NCBI RefSeq assembly: GCF_000423325.1 | Contig: NZ_AUHT01000005.1 | Span: 62,001 to 126,000, forward strand | Direction: 5' to 3' | DNA length: 64,000 nt | Origin: Lysobacter defluvii IMMIB APB-9 = DSM 18482 | GTDB taxonomy: Bacteria > Pseudomonadota > Gammaproteobacteria > Xanthomonadales > Xanthomonadaceae | In this document: positions 45,776 to 55,405 of the stretch, in pieces | Position numbering within the stretch: position 1 is the first letter of the stretch | How the letters are laid out: every line of letters begins with the position of its first letter | Program-made: the position numbers and the translations under genes | Notes under the pieces: model-generated | Told to the model about the DNA's origin: nothing | Seen by the model: the letters and a program-made list of their open reading frames with translations, nothing else | Databases searched by the model: none

Positions 45776-48406
45776 ATGAACCCGATCTCCCGCACGGGAC
45801 TGTTCCTTGCCATCACCGCCCTGCTGGCGCCGGCCGCCGCGGGCGCCCAGGACGCCGGCACGACGATCCCCACGACGGCCCAGTCCTCCGCTCCCTCCGC
45901 CACCGACCTGGACGCGGTCAGCGTCACCGGGCGCTACATCCCCGCGCCGATGCTCTCCAGCGCGCAGGTGCTCTCGCACATCAGCCGCGAGGACATCGAG
46001 CGCGAGGGCGCCAGCACCGCCGCCGAGGCGCTCAACCGCGTGCCCGGCCTGAGCGTCAGCCAGGGCAAGTACGTGTTCGTCCGCGGCCTCAACGAGCGCT
46101 ACTCGCAGGCGCTGCTCGACGGCACTCCGCTGCCCAGCCCGGAACCGCTCAAGCGCGTGGTGCCGCTGGACCTGTTCCCGACCAACGTGCTGGACACCAT
46201 CGAGGTCCAGAAGACCTACTCCGCCCGGTACCCCGGCGAGTTCGGCGGCGGCGTGATCAACCTCACCAGCGCGGTGGTCCCCGACGAGCCGTTCCTGGAA
46301 CTGTCGGTCGGCATCGGCGGAAACACCGAGACCACCCACAAGCCCGGACTGACCTACTACGGGGGCGGTGACTCCGACTTCTTCGGCTATGACGACGGCA
46401 CCCGCAAGGTGCGCGGCGCGCTCGGGGAGGCCATGGCGACCGGCAACCTCATCGTCACCGGCCCGGACTTCAGCGCCGAGCAGGTCCGGGCGGTCGGGCG
46501 CAGCATGGTCAATGCGCCGATCAACGTCCTGCAGACCAAGGACGAGATGCACCCCGACTACAGCTACGGGATCGACGCGGGGACCACGATGGACCTGGGC
46601 GGTGCCCGCCTCGGCGTCGTGGCCACCGCCGGCCTGTCCAACAGCTGGCAGACCCAGGACGGCCTCAGCCAGTACGGGGAGGCACGCACCGGCACCGCCG
46701 AGGTCCTCGGCGAGCAGCAGTACCTGTCCACGACCAACCAGGCCACGGTGAACGGCCTGGTCGCCGCCAACCTGCAGTGGGACCGGCACCGGGTCGGCAT
46801 CGGCACCATGTACGTGCACGACACCGAGAAGGAAGCGCGCAGCAGCGACGGCTACAGCTACCAGGCCGGGCAGGTGCGCCGCCACGACACCACGCGCTGG
46901 GTGGAGCGCGAACTGGTCAACACCCAGCTGACCGGCGAGCACCGCTTCGGCGAGTACGACGACGTCGGCATCGAATGGCGGGCCGCGCACGCCCGCGCCG
47001 GCCGCGACAGCCCGTACGAGCGCGAGATCGGGTTCTTCGAGGACCAGGACGGCTTCTGGCGCCACCTCAACAACCAGACCGCGTTCGGCGAGGTCAACGA
47101 ACGCATCGACAGCTTCGGCATCGATGGCAGCTGGCGCCTGCCGACCGAGCGCGAACTGACCCTGCGCGCCGGCTATGCCTGGTCGGAGACCGAGCGCGAC
47201 GCCACCAGCCGGGACTTCACCTTCATCATCACCGACACCGCGCCCTTCTACACCGGCTACCAGCGCCCGGACTACCTGTTCTCCGACTACAACATCAGCC
47301 AGGGCTGGGTGGAGCTGCGCGAGAACACCGGCGCCAACGGCGCCTCCGCCTACCGCGGCGGCCTGGAGGTCGACGCGCTGTACCTGGAGGCCGAGACCGC
47401 GCTCACCGACAGCCTGCGGGCCACGGTCGGCGTGCGCCACGAGGACGCCGACCAGTGGGTCAGCCCGGTCGACCTGTTCAACGGCGGCGCCGCGCTGCCG
47501 GGGACGCAGCTGCAGGAGGACTACCTGCTGCCGGCGCTGTCGGTCACCTGGATCCTGGACGACAACCGCCAGGTGCGCTTCGCCGCTTCGCAGACGATCG
47601 CCCGGCCGCAGTTCCGCGAACTGTCGCCGCTGCAGTACATGGACCTGGAGCTCGACCGGCTGACGATCGGCAACCCGTACCTGGTCGACAGCGAGCTGAC
47701 CAACCTCGACGTGCGCTTCGAGCAGTACTTCGAGGATGGCGGCCACTTCAGCGTCGGCGCGTTCTACAAGGACCTGGACAATCCGATCGAGACCGTGGTG
47801 TCCGACGACGTCTCGTTCCTGCGCCAGAGCTTCGTCAACGCCCCCGCCGCCTCGCTGTACGGGGTCGAGCTGGACTACCGCCAGTACTTCGACCACGGGC
47901 TGTCGTGGCTGGGAGACAGCCGGATGTTCCTGGGAGCCAACTACACCTGGTCGGATTCCGAAACCGAGTCTTCCAGCGGCGACCAGGTGATCCTCTACAA
48001 CGGCACCCGCCTGCCGGCGGACCTGGTGGTGGTCGACGGCGACCGCATGCAGGGACAGTCCGAGCACCTGGCCAACCTGCAGCTGGGCCTGGAGGGCAGC
48101 AACGGCGACCAGGCCACGTTGCTGGTGGGCCACGCCAGCGAGCGCATCTCGGCCCGCGGCACCTTCGACGCCAACGGCGCGCAGCGCCAGCCGGCGTTGA
48201 TGCACGACCCCGGCACCAGCGTCGACCTGGTGCTGCGCAAGGGGCTGCCGGCCTGGGGTGGCGCCGACCTGCAGCTGACCTTCGAGGCGCGGAACCTGCT
48301 GGGCGAGGAGTACCACGAATACCAGGAGCTCGGCGGCGGCCGCATCGACGTCAACCGCTACGACCTGGGACGCAGCTTCTCGGTCGCGCTCAAGGCCTCG
48401 TTCTGA
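45776..48406 (+). CDS. TonB-dependent outer-membrane receptor
   Basis: 876 residues from ATG 45776. Signal peptide MNPISRTGLFLAITALLAPA (cut near AAAGAQ), a TonB-box-like DLDAVSVTG, plug domain (HISREDIEREGASTAAEALN, KYVFVRGLNERYSQALLDG), then a 22-strand barrel ending in Phe (SVALKASF). The plug insert LPSPEPLKRVVPLDLFPTN marks a subfamily often seen in proteobacteria. The substrate is unknown. Its position between a lipoprotein and a type II secretion operon, with phosphate genes nearby, suggests uptake of a phosphate-containing compound. Confidence 0.92.
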   Translation: MNPISRTGLFLAITALLAPAAAGAQDAGTTIPTTAQSSAPSATDLDAVSVTGRYIPAPMLSSAQVLSHISREDIEREGASTAAEALNRVPGLSVSQGKYVFVRGLNERYSQALLDGTPLPSPEPLKRVVPLDLFPTNVLDTIEVQKTYSARYPGEFGGGVINLTSAVVPDEPFLELSVGIGGNTETTHKPGLTYYGGGDSDFFGYDDGTRKVRGALGEAMATGNLIVTGPDFSAEQVRAVGRSMVNAPINVLQTKDEMHPDYSYGIDAGTTMDLGGARLGVVATAGLSNSWQTQDGLSQYGEARTGTAEVLGEQQYLSTTNQATVNGLVAANLQWDRHRVGIGTMYVHDTEKEARSSDGYSYQAGQVRRHDTTRWVERELVNTQLTGEHRFGEYDDVGIEWRAAHARAGRDSPYEREIGFFEDQDGFWRHLNNQTAFGEVNERIDSFGIDGSWRLPTERELTLRAGYAWSETERDATSRDFTFIITDTAPFYTGYQRPDYLFSDYNISQGWVELRENTGANGASAYRGGLEVDALYLEAETALTDSLRATVGVRHEDADQWVSPVDLFNGGAALPGTQLQEDYLLPALSVTWILDDNRQVRFAASQTIARPQFRELSPLQYMDLELDRLTIGNPYLVDSELTNLDVRFEQYFEDGGHFSVGAFYKDLDNPIETVVSDDVSFLRQSFVNAPAASLYGVELDYRQYFDHGLSWLGDSRMFLGANYTWSDSETESSSGDQVILYNGTRLPADLVVVDGDRMQGQSEHLANLQLGLEGSNGDQATLLVGHASERISARGTFDANGAQRQPALMHDPGTSVDLVLRKGLPAWGGADLQLTFEARNLLGEEYHEYQELGGGRIDVNRYDLGRSFSVALKASF

Positions 48407-48413
48407 GGTCCCG

Positions 48414-48445
48414 GCCCCGCGGGCGCAACGCCCGCGGGGCTGTTT
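48414..48445 (+). terminator. Terminator after the TonB receptor gene
   Basis: GCCCCGCGGGCG-CAA-CGCCCGCGGGGC, a perfect 12-bp stem, followed by TGTTTCC. It separates the receptor unit from the gsp operon. Confidence 0.75.
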
Positions 48446-48473
48446 CCCGGATCCATCACGGTTTTGTTGCAGG

Positions 48474-48490
48474 TGACACGAAACGGTCAT
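48474..48490 (+). promoter_or_regulatory. Pho-box-like site upstream of gspC
   Basis: TGACAC (48474-48479) and GGTCAT (48485-48490) at 11-bp spacing, in GGTGACACGAAACGGTCATT. Ends 44 bp before the gspC start. Confidence 0.48.
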
Positions 48491-48534
48491 TGGACGGCCG
48501 CACCCTTGTCGGCAATCCGACACGTTCGCGTCCG

Positions 48535-49344
48535 ATGACCGCCCTGCCCTTCCGCTTCCCGTATCCGACGCCGGCCCTGCCGCGCTGGCTCCCCCGCGTG
48601 GTGGAACTGGCGTTGTCGCTGGTGCTGTTGGCGCTGGTGGCGCGGGTGATGCTGCACGCATTGAATCCGGCGCTTCCCGGTCCTCCGCCCGCACCCGTCG
48701 AAGGTTCGGCCCGCCCTGCCGCGATCCCGGCAGTGGATCTGTTCTACCGCCTCCCCGGCGAGGGTGTGGCCAACGCCGGGAGCGTGGAGGGGCTCGTACT
48801 GCACGGCATCCGTGGCGGCGCCAGCCCCTCGGCGATCCTGGCCGGCAGGGATGGCGTGCAACGCGCCTGGACGGTCGGCAGCGAGCCTGCGCCCGGCGTG
48901 GTGCTCGACAGCGTGGACCGCGACCAGGTCGCGCTGCGTCGTGCGGATGGAACCATCGTGCAGCTGCAGCTTGAGCGTCGCGCGTCATCATCGCCACCCC
49001 TGCTCCACCCGTCGGCACGCTGGCGGACGGCCTCGACGGGAGCCGGGACAGCCACGGGCAGGCAGGAAGTCCCGACCGCGTCCGCGGAGCCCGGGACGCC
49101 CGCCGCGCCGACGGCCCCGCCCTCCAGCCCCTCTCCGGCCGGATACCGGCTCGGATCGGAAGCGGAACGCCTGCCGCTTCGCCTCGCCGGCCTCAGGCCG
49201 GGCGACGAAATCCTGAGCATCAACGGCCAGGCCGTCGGCGGCGACCCGGCCGCGCTGCGCGAGCGCCTTGCCGGACAGACCCGCTTCGAACTGCGCTACC
49301 GGCGGGGCGGCCGGATGCACACCGCCACCGTCGGCCTGCCGTGA
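48535..49344 (+). CDS. gspC: Type II secretion protein GspC
   Basis: Inner-membrane protein linking the secretin to the inner-membrane platform. 269 residues: one N-terminal membrane helix (VVELALSLVLLALVARVML), a homology region (VANAGSVEGLVLHGIRGG), a Ser/Pro/Thr-rich linker and a C-terminal PDZ domain (GLRPGDEILSINGQAVGG). First gene of an 11-gene operon; stop overlaps gspD by GTGA. Confidence 0.9.
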   Translation: MTALPFRFPYPTPALPRWLPRVVELALSLVLLALVARVMLHALNPALPGPPPAPVEGSARPAAIPAVDLFYRLPGEGVANAGSVEGLVLHGIRGGASPSAILAGRDGVQRAWTVGSEPAPGVVLDSVDRDQVALRRADGTIVQLQLERRASSSPPLLHPSARWRTASTGAGTATGRQEVPTASAEPGTPAAPTAPPSSPSPAGYRLGSEAERLPLRLAGLRPGDEILSINGQAVGGDPAALRERLAGQTRFELRYRRGGRMHTATVGLP

Positions 49345-51437
49345 CCATGCCCATGCAACCCCGATCCCCCCGAAGCCGCCTGGCGGACCTTATCCTGGGC
49401 CTTGCCCTGGGCACCCTGCCGGTGCTGCCGCTCGCCGCCCAGGACGTCGCGCCCGCCGTCGACGCGCGCGCCCCGGCCATGGACCTGCGCGGCGCCGACC
49501 TGCGCGCCTTCATCCAGGACGTCGCCGTCGCGACCGGCACCAGCTTCATCGTCGACCCCTCGGTCCAGGGTACGGTCGAGTACACCAGCGACCATGCCCC
49601 GGAGGGGGAGGAACTGCTGGGCGTGCTGCTGGCCATCCTGCGCGGCAACGGCCTGATCGCGGTGCCCGCCGGCCCCGCGACCTACCGCGTGATTCCCGAC
49701 GACGCCGGGGCGCAGCACCCGCGCTCGGCCGGCGGTGCAGGCTTCGGCACCACCGTGATCCCGCTTGCGCGGATCGACGCCCGGGTCGCGGCCGAGACGC
49801 TCAAGCCCCTGGTCGGCCGCGGCGGCGTGGTGCTGGCCTCGCCGCAGGGCAACAGCCTGCTGGTCGCCGACTACAGCGACAACCTCGCGCGCATCCGCCA
49901 GCTGGTGGCGCAGATCGACAGCGACCGGGCGACCATCGACACGGTCACGCTGCGCAACAGCTCCGCGCGCGAAGTCGCCGCCACCGTGCGCGGGCTGTTC
50001 GGCGTCGGCGGCGAGGGTGGCGGGCAGGTGCTGTCGATCCTGCCGGTGGAGGGCAGCAACTCGGTGGTCGTGCGCGGCGATCCGACCGTCATCGCCCGCG
50101 TGATCCAGATGATCCTGGAGCTGGACCGCAGGGCCGAGCGCAGTGGCAACGTCCGGGTCATCGAGCTGCGCCACGCCAGTGCCGAGCAGCTGCTGCCGGT
50201 GCTGCAGGAGCTGGTCGGCCAGTCCGGCCAGGATCCCGCCGGCACGACCACGGTCCCCGGAGAGGAGGGAGCGCAGGTGATCGGCGCCGGCACCGGCCGC
50301 CGCCCCACCATCGTCCGCGCGCCGGGCCGCAACGCGCTCATCGTCAATGCCGACCCGGACGTCCAGCGCACCCTGGTCGATGTCATCAACCAGCTCGACT
50401 CCCGGCGCGAGCAGGTGCTGGTGGAGGCGATCGTGGTCGAACTGTCCGACGACGCCGCGCGCGAGCTGGGGGTCCAGATCGCCGCCGCCGGCCGCGACGG
50501 GGACGTGCCGTTCATGGCCACCCAGTTCCGCGGCAACGGACCGGGCATCACCGAACTGGCGGGCGCCGCGCTGGTCGACGGGGAGGACGACTCCGACCTG
50601 GCCAGGATGGCCCGCAACGCCGCCGCGCAGTCGCTGCTCGGCCTGAGCGGCGGACTGGCCGGCATTGCTGGGGAGGCCGGCGACCTGCTGTTCGGCGTGA
50701 TCATCAACGCGGTCCGCAGCAACACCGGCTCCAACCTGCTGTCGACGCCGTCGATCCTCACCCTGGACAACGAACCTGCGCGGATCCTGGTGGGCCAGGA
50801 GATCCCGGTGACCTCCGGCGAGGTGCTGGGTGACTCCAACACCAACCCGTTCCGGACCATCGACCGCCAGGACGTGGGCATCCAGCTGGAAGTCACTCCG
50901 CAGATCAATGCCGGCGGTGGCATCACCCTGGAGCTGCGGCAGGAAGTCTCCTCGATCGCCGGGCCGGTGGCGGCCGACTTCAGCGAGCTGATCCTCAACA
51001 AGCGCGAGATCGAGACCCGGGTGCTGGTCGACGATGGCGCGATCGTGGTGCTGGGCGGGCTGCTGGACCAGCAGGACCGGCGCTCCACGGACAAGGTGCC
51101 GGTGCTGGGCGACATCCCCGGGCTCGGCCGGCTGTTCCGCAGCGACGCGAGCTCGTCGGAGCGCACCAACCTGATGGTGTTCCTGCGGCCGACGATCATC
51201 CGCGATGCCGGCGACGCCCAGCGCATGACCGCGCCCCGCTACGAGTACATGCGCGGCGCCCAACTTCAACTGCACGAGGACGTAGGGCGCAATAGCCGTC
51301 ACATGGCCTCCCCCTGCCCGCACGACCCCACGGCGTATTGCGCCGCATCTCCCGGCCCCGCCCACCCCGAGGCCGCGCTCGACGCCCTGGTCCGCGACTA
51401 CCTGCGCACCACTCCGCCGCAGGCTCCCGCGCAATGA
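49341..51437 (+). CDS. gspD: Type II secretion outer-membrane secretin GspD
   Basis: Forms the outer-membrane channel. 698 residues: signal peptide, N0 (MDLRGADLRAFIQDVAVATG), N1-N3 repeats to about 340, and the secretin core (NLLSTPSILTLDNEPARILV; DVGIQLEVTPQIN; RSTDKVPVLGDIPGLGRLFR). Residues about 648-669 are translated from a GTAG repeat (51282-51345) and the last 29 residues follow it in frame. Start GTG 49341 overlaps gspC; ATG 49347 is possible. Confidence 0.95.
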   Translation: MTMPMQPRSPRSRLADLILGLALGTLPVLPLAAQDVAPAVDARAPAMDLRGADLRAFIQDVAVATGTSFIVDPSVQGTVEYTSDHAPEGEELLGVLLAILRGNGLIAVPAGPATYRVIPDDAGAQHPRSAGGAGFGTTVIPLARIDARVAAETLKPLVGRGGVVLASPQGNSLLVADYSDNLARIRQLVAQIDSDRATIDTVTLRNSSAREVAATVRGLFGVGGEGGGQVLSILPVEGSNSVVVRGDPTVIARVIQMILELDRRAERSGNVRVIELRHASAEQLLPVLQELVGQSGQDPAGTTTVPGEEGAQVIGAGTGRRPTIVRAPGRNALIVNADPDVQRTLVDVINQLDSRREQVLVEAIVVELSDDAARELGVQIAAAGRDGDVPFMATQFRGNGPGITELAGAALVDGEDDSDLARMARNAAAQSLLGLSGGLAGIAGEAGDLLFGVIINAVRSNTGSNLLSTPSILTLDNEPARILVGQEIPVTSGEVLGDSNTNPFRTIDRQDVGIQLEVTPQINAGGGITLELRQEVSSIAGPVAADFSELILNKREIETRVLVDDGAIVVLGGLLDQQDRRSTDKVPVLGDIPGLGRLFRSDASSSERTNLMVFLRPTIIRDAGDAQRMTAPRYEYMRGAQLQLHEDVGRNSRHMASPCPHDPTAYCAASPGPAHPEAALDALVRDYLRTTPPQAPAQ
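51282..51345 (+). repeat. GTAG-headed REP element inside the gspD coding sequence (copy 11)
   Basis: GTAGGGCGCAATAGCCGT ... ACGGCGTATTGCGCCG with a longer loop (about 32 bp) than other copies. The frame through it stays open and adds VGRNSRHMASPCPH... to GspD. The head TAG is out of frame here. Confidence 0.88.
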
Positions 51438-52936
51438 ACCTGCCCTATCCCTTCGCCAAGCGCCGTGGCGTACTGCTGCTGGAGATCCCGGACGACTCCG
51501 GGTCACCGGTACGTGTCGGTTTGCGCGAGGGGGCGAACCCGGCCGCGCTGCTGGAGGTCCGCCGTGCCGCCGGGCGCCCGCTGCAGGTGGAGTCCCTGGC
51601 CCATGGCGAATTCGACCGGCGCCTGTCGGAGCTCTACGCCGATGCCGGCCTGGCCGGCGACGTCACCGCAGGCGCGCTGGATGCCAGCGTCGACCTGGGC
51701 GAGCTGGCCGGCGACATCCCCGCCGCGGCCGACCTGCTGGACACCAGCGACGATGCGCCGGTCATCCGGCTGATCAACGGGATCATCGCCGAGGGCGCCC
51801 GCCGCGGCGCGTCCGACATCCACATCGAGCCGTTCGAGTCCAGCCTGCGGGTCCGCCTGCGGGTGGACGGGGTGATGCACGAGGCCGCCCGCCTGCCGGT
51901 GCGCATCGCCCCGCTGCTGGTCTCGCGGGTGAAGGTCATGGCGCGGCTGGACATCGCCGAGCGCCGGGTGCCGCAGGACGGCCGCATCACCGTGGCGATG
52001 GGCACGCGCAGCCTGGACGTGCGCGTATCCACCCTGCCCGCGCGCGGTGGCGAGCGCGTAGTGTTGCGCCTGCTGGACAAGGACCAGGGCACGCTGGGGC
52101 TGGACCGGCTCGGCATGCCGCCGGCGGTGCGGGAGGCCTTCACCGGGTCCCTGTCGCTCCCGAACGGCATCGTGCTGGTGACCGGGCCGACCGGTTCGGG
52201 CAAGACGACCACGCTCTACGCGGGCCTCGGGCTGCTCAACGACGGCAGCCGCAACATCCTCACCGTCGAGGACCCGGTCGAGTACGCCGTGGACGGGGTC
52301 GGCCAGACCCAGGTCAATGCCCGCGTCGGCATGACCTTCGCCGCAGGCCTGCGTGCCATCCTGCGCCAGGACCCCGACGTGGTGATGGTCGGCGAGATCC
52401 GCGACGCCGAGACCGCCCAGATCGCGGTGCAGGCCGCCCTCACCGGCCACCTGGTGCTGTCCACGGTGCATACCAACGATGCCGTGGGCGCGATCACGCG
52501 CCTGCGCGACATGGGCATCGAACCGTTCCTGCTCGCCAGCACGGTGCGCCTGGTGCTGGCCCAGCGGCTGGTCCGGCGCCTGTGCCCGCACTGCCGGGTG
52601 CCCCGCGCGCCGGATGCGCTGTCGGAGCGCCTGCTCGGCGACGCGGCCGCGGCGGCGTTCCAGGCGGCGGGATGCGGGCAGTGCCAGCACTCCGGCCATG
52701 CCGGGCGTATCGGCCTCTATGAGGCCGTACGCGTCGACGGGGAACTGCGCCGGCTGATCGGCACCAACGCCGACGAGGATGCACTTGCGACGGCGGCCTT
52801 CGCGCGGGCCGAGCCGCTGTCGGTTGCGGCACGCGCGGCGGTGCTGCGCGGCGACACCACGCTGGAGGAGGTCCTGCGCGTCACCCGCCAGGAAAGCACC
52901 GACGCCACGCCGGAGCCGGGCCATGCCGTCGTTTGA
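51434..52936 (+). CDS. gspE: Type II secretion ATPase GspE
   Basis: Cytoplasmic hexameric ATPase that powers pseudopilus assembly. 500 residues from ATG 51434 (MNLPYPFAKRRGVLLLEIP), overlapping gspD by ATGA. Walker A GPTGSGKT at 251-258, Asp box (NILTVEDPVEYAVDGV), Walker B (DVVMVGEIRDAETA), His box (GHLVLSTVHTNDAVGAITRL), and a C-terminal zinc site CPHC (384-387) with CGQC. Confidence 0.96.
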   Translation: MNLPYPFAKRRGVLLLEIPDDSGSPVRVGLREGANPAALLEVRRAAGRPLQVESLAHGEFDRRLSELYADAGLAGDVTAGALDASVDLGELAGDIPAAADLLDTSDDAPVIRLINGIIAEGARRGASDIHIEPFESSLRVRLRVDGVMHEAARLPVRIAPLLVSRVKVMARLDIAERRVPQDGRITVAMGTRSLDVRVSTLPARGGERVVLRLLDKDQGTLGLDRLGMPPAVREAFTGSLSLPNGIVLVTGPTGSGKTTTLYAGLGLLNDGSRNILTVEDPVEYAVDGVGQTQVNARVGMTFAAGLRAILRQDPDVVMVGEIRDAETAQIAVQAALTGHLVLSTVHTNDAVGAITRLRDMGIEPFLLASTVRLVLAQRLVRRLCPHCRVPRAPDALSERLLGDAAAAAFQAAGCGQCQHSGHAGRIGLYEAVRVDGELRRLIGTNADEDALATAAFARAEPLSVAARAAVLRGDTTLEEVLRVTRQESTDATPEPGHAVV

Positions 52937-54125
52937 CTACGCAGCGCTCGACCGCGCCGGCCGCACCGTCACCGGCGTGGTCGATGCTCCGGGGGCCGAA
53001 CACGCACGGGCCCGCCTGGAGCAGCGCAGGCTGGTCCCGCTGCAGGTGGAGCCGACCGCCGGCCGGCGCACCGCCAGCCCGCGCCCGGCGCGGATCCGCG
53101 CCCGCGAGCTGTCGCTGGCCACCCGCCAGCTGTCCAGCCTGGTCGCCTCGATGACCCTGGAGGAAGCGCTGCGCACCGTCGGCAGCCAGGCCACGCGGCG
53201 CAACCTGCGCGAGGTGATGCTGGCGGTGCACGCCGAGGTGGTGGAGGGCTTCCGGCTCTCGGAGGCAATGGGCCGGCAGCCACGTTCGTTCCCCGCGCTG
53301 TACCGGGCGATGGTCGCCGCCGGCGAGGGCACCGGCGCGCTGCCCGCGATCCTGGAGCGGCTCGCCGACCTGCTCGAGCGCGAGCAGCAGGTGCGCAGCC
53401 AGCTCGCGACCGCCCTTGCCTATCCCGCCGCCCTGGCCCTCACGGCAGTGGGCGTCGTGCTGGCACTGATGACCTTCGTAGTGCCGCGCGTGGTCGAGCA
53501 GTTCGACTCCATGGGCCGCGAGCTGCCCTGGCTCACGCGCTTCGTGGTCGGGGTCTCCGGGTTCCTGGGCAGCTGGGCCCTGCCGCTTCTGGCGCTGCTG
53601 GGGGTGGCCGCGATCGCCGCCGCCCGCGTGCTGCGCGATCCCGCCGTCCGCCTGCGGGTGGACACCGCGATCCTGCGCCTGCCCTTGCTGGGCCGGCTGC
53701 TGCGGGAGGTCCACGCCGCACGCATGGCACGCACGCTGGCGATCATGCTCGAGAGCGGCCTGCCGGTGATGGAGGGGCTGGCGATCACCGCGCGCACGGT
53801 CGGCAACCGGCGCCTGCGCTTGGCGACCGAGTCGATGACCGGCGCCGTCCGCGAGGGCGGCAGCCTGTCGGCGGCGATGCGCCGCGCCGGGGTCTTCCCG
53901 CCCACCCTGCTCTACATGGCCGCCAGCGGCGAGGACAGCGGCCGCCTAGCGCCGATGCTCGAGCGCGCCGCCGATTACCTGGAACGCGAGTTCAACACCT
54001 TCACACGCGCCGCGATGAGCCTGCTGGAGCCGGCGATCATCGTCGTGCTCGGCGGCGTGGTGGCGGTCATCGTGCTCTCGATCCTGCTCCCGATCCTGCA
54101 GTTCAACACCCTGGTCCTTGGTTGA
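52923..54125 (+). CDS. gspF: Type II secretion inner-membrane platform GspF
   Basis: 400 residues, two repeated cytoplasmic four-helix domains with three membrane helices. Begins MPSFDYAALDRAGRTVTGVV. The GspF signature is in FRLSEAMGRQPRSFPALYRA, MVAAGEGTGALPAILERLAD, and the second repeat GVFPPTLLYMAASGEDSG. The start lies 14 bp inside gspE. Confidence 0.95.
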   Translation: MPSFDYAALDRAGRTVTGVVDAPGAEHARARLEQRRLVPLQVEPTAGRRTASPRPARIRARELSLATRQLSSLVASMTLEEALRTVGSQATRRNLREVMLAVHAEVVEGFRLSEAMGRQPRSFPALYRAMVAAGEGTGALPAILERLADLLEREQQVRSQLATALAYPAALALTAVGVVLALMTFVVPRVVEQFDSMGRELPWLTRFVVGVSGFLGSWALPLLALLGVAAIAAARVLRDPAVRLRVDTAILRLPLLGRLLREVHAARMARTLAIMLESGLPVMEGLAITARTVGNRRLRLATESMTGAVREGGSLSAAMRRAGVFPPTLLYMAASGEDSGRLAPMLERAADYLEREFNTFTRAAMSLLEPAIIVVLGGVVAVIVLSILLPILQFNTLVLG

Positions 54126-54135
54126 GGTCCCCGCC

Positions 54136-54597
54136 ATGCATGCTTCCCGTTTCCGTCCGGGTTTCCGCTCCCCGTCGCGCCGCGCCCGCGGCTTCACCCT
54201 GGTCGAGCTGATGGTGGTCATCGTCATCATCGGCCTGCTGGCCACCGTGGTGGCGATCAACGTCATGCCCAGCCAGGACCGGGCGATGGCGGAGAAGGCC
54301 CGGGCCGACATCTCCGTGCTGGAGCAGGCGATCGAGACCTTCCGCCTGGAGAACCTCAGCTACCCGACCACAGAGCAGGGCCTGGCCGCGCTCCGCCAGG
54401 CACCGGCCGGCCTGGCGCGGCCGGAGCGCTACCGCACCGGCGGCTACATCCGGCGCCTGCCCGACGACCCGTGGGGCAACCCGTACCAGTACCGCCGTCC
54501 CGGCCGCGACGGGCTGCCGTTCGAAGTGTTCTCGCTGGCCGCCGACGGTGCCGAGGGCGGCGAAGGCGACGCCGCGGACATCGGCAACTGGGAGTGA
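54136..54597 (+). CDS. gspG: Major pseudopilin GspG
   Basis: 153 residues from ATG 54136. Type IV prepilin site RRARG|FTLVELMVV with cleavage after Gly19 and Glu24 at +5. The family C-terminus is complete (RLENLSYPTTEQGLAALRQA, RLPDDPWGNPYQYRRPGRDG). Forms the pseudopilus shaft. An upstream in-frame start at 54118 was rejected as not family-like. Confidence 0.96.
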   Translation: MHASRFRPGFRSPSRRARGFTLVELMVVIVIIGLLATVVAINVMPSQDRAMAEKARADISVLEQAIETFRLENLSYPTTEQGLAALRQAPAGLARPERYRTGGYIRRLPDDPWGNPYQYRRPGRDGLPFEVFSLAADGAEGGEGDAADIGNWE

Positions 54598-55049
54598 TCC
54601 CCGGCCCCGCCCGCCGCTCCACCGGCTTCACCCTGGTCGAAACCATGGTCGTCCTGCTCCTCGTCGCACTGCTTGCCGCCGCCGTCGTGCTCACGCTCCC
54701 CGACGGGGGCGGTGCCGTGCGCGCCACCGAGCGCTTCGCCGCCCACCTGGTCCACGCGCGCGACGAGGCGATGCTGGGCATGCGCCCGGTGCGGGTCGTC
54801 GTCGACGCCGATGGCTACCGGTTCGAGCGCCAGGACTGGGGCCGGTGGCAGGCGCTGGCGGATGGCCCCTTCAAGCCGGTCCACTGGGAGTCGGGCGTGC
54901 GTCCGGTGCTGGATCGGGACGCCGCACCCGTCTCCTTCGTGTTCGACCTCCAGGGCGGCGCCGGTGGCAGTGGCTCGCTGGTGCTGGCCGGCGAGCGTGC
55001 ACGAATGCGGGTGGAGGTGGATCCGGACGGCGAGGTCCACGTCGAATGA
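54594..55049 (+). CDS. gspH: Minor pseudopilin GspH
   Basis: 151 residues from GTG 54594 (overlapping the gspG stop, GTGA). Prepilin site RRSTG|FTLVETMVVLLLV with cleavage after Gly11 and Glu16 at +5. The body with DGYRFERQDWGRWQAL matches GspH. Confidence 0.92.
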   Translation: MIPGPARRSTGFTLVETMVVLLLVALLAAAVVLTLPDGGGAVRATERFAAHLVHARDEAMLGMRPVRVVVDADGYRFERQDWGRWQALADGPFKPVHWESGVRPVLDRDAAPVSFVFDLQGGAGGSGSLVLAGERARMRVEVDPDGEVHVE

Positions 55050-55405
55050 ACCGCGGCGCGGGCTTCTCGCTGCTGGAACTGCTGGTCGCGCTTGCGGTGT
55101 TCGGACTGCTGGTGTTGGCCATGCTGCAGCTCGCGGGAGAGAACACCCGCACCCTCGCGATCTTGCAGGAACAGTGGCTGGCGGACGTGGTGGCGGGCAA
55201 CCAGGCGGTGGAGGCGGCGCTGCTCGACGAATCGGCGCTGGTCGCCGGCGGTGGGAGGGTGCAGTTGGGCGGACGCGGGTGGGAGTGGGAACGCCGCCTC
55301 GAGCCGGCGCCGGTCGAAGGCCTGGTGAGGGTGCGGGTCGACGTACGCGCCGCAGGCGGTGGCCAGGTGCTGGCCAGTGCCGGACTGCTCCGGGAGTCGC
55401 GATGA
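55046..55405 (+). CDS. gspI: Minor pseudopilin GspI
   Basis: 119 residues from ATG 55046, overlapping gspH by ATGA. Prepilin site MNRGAG|FSLLELLVALAVFG with Glu11 at +5, and the WLADVVAGNQAVEA stretch typical of GspI. Minor pseudopilin of the tip complex. Confidence 0.92.
   Translation: MNRGAGFSLLELLVALAVFGLLVLAMLQLAGENTRTLAILQEQWLADVVAGNQAVEAALLDESALVAGGGRVQLGGRGWEWERRLEPAPVEGLVRVRVDVRAAGGGQVLASAGLLRESR

Noticed and set aside
45569-49018. Minus-strand frame of over 1100 codons opposite the TonB receptor and gspC
   Set aside because: Antisense shadow; the plus strand shows signal peptide, plug and barrel features.
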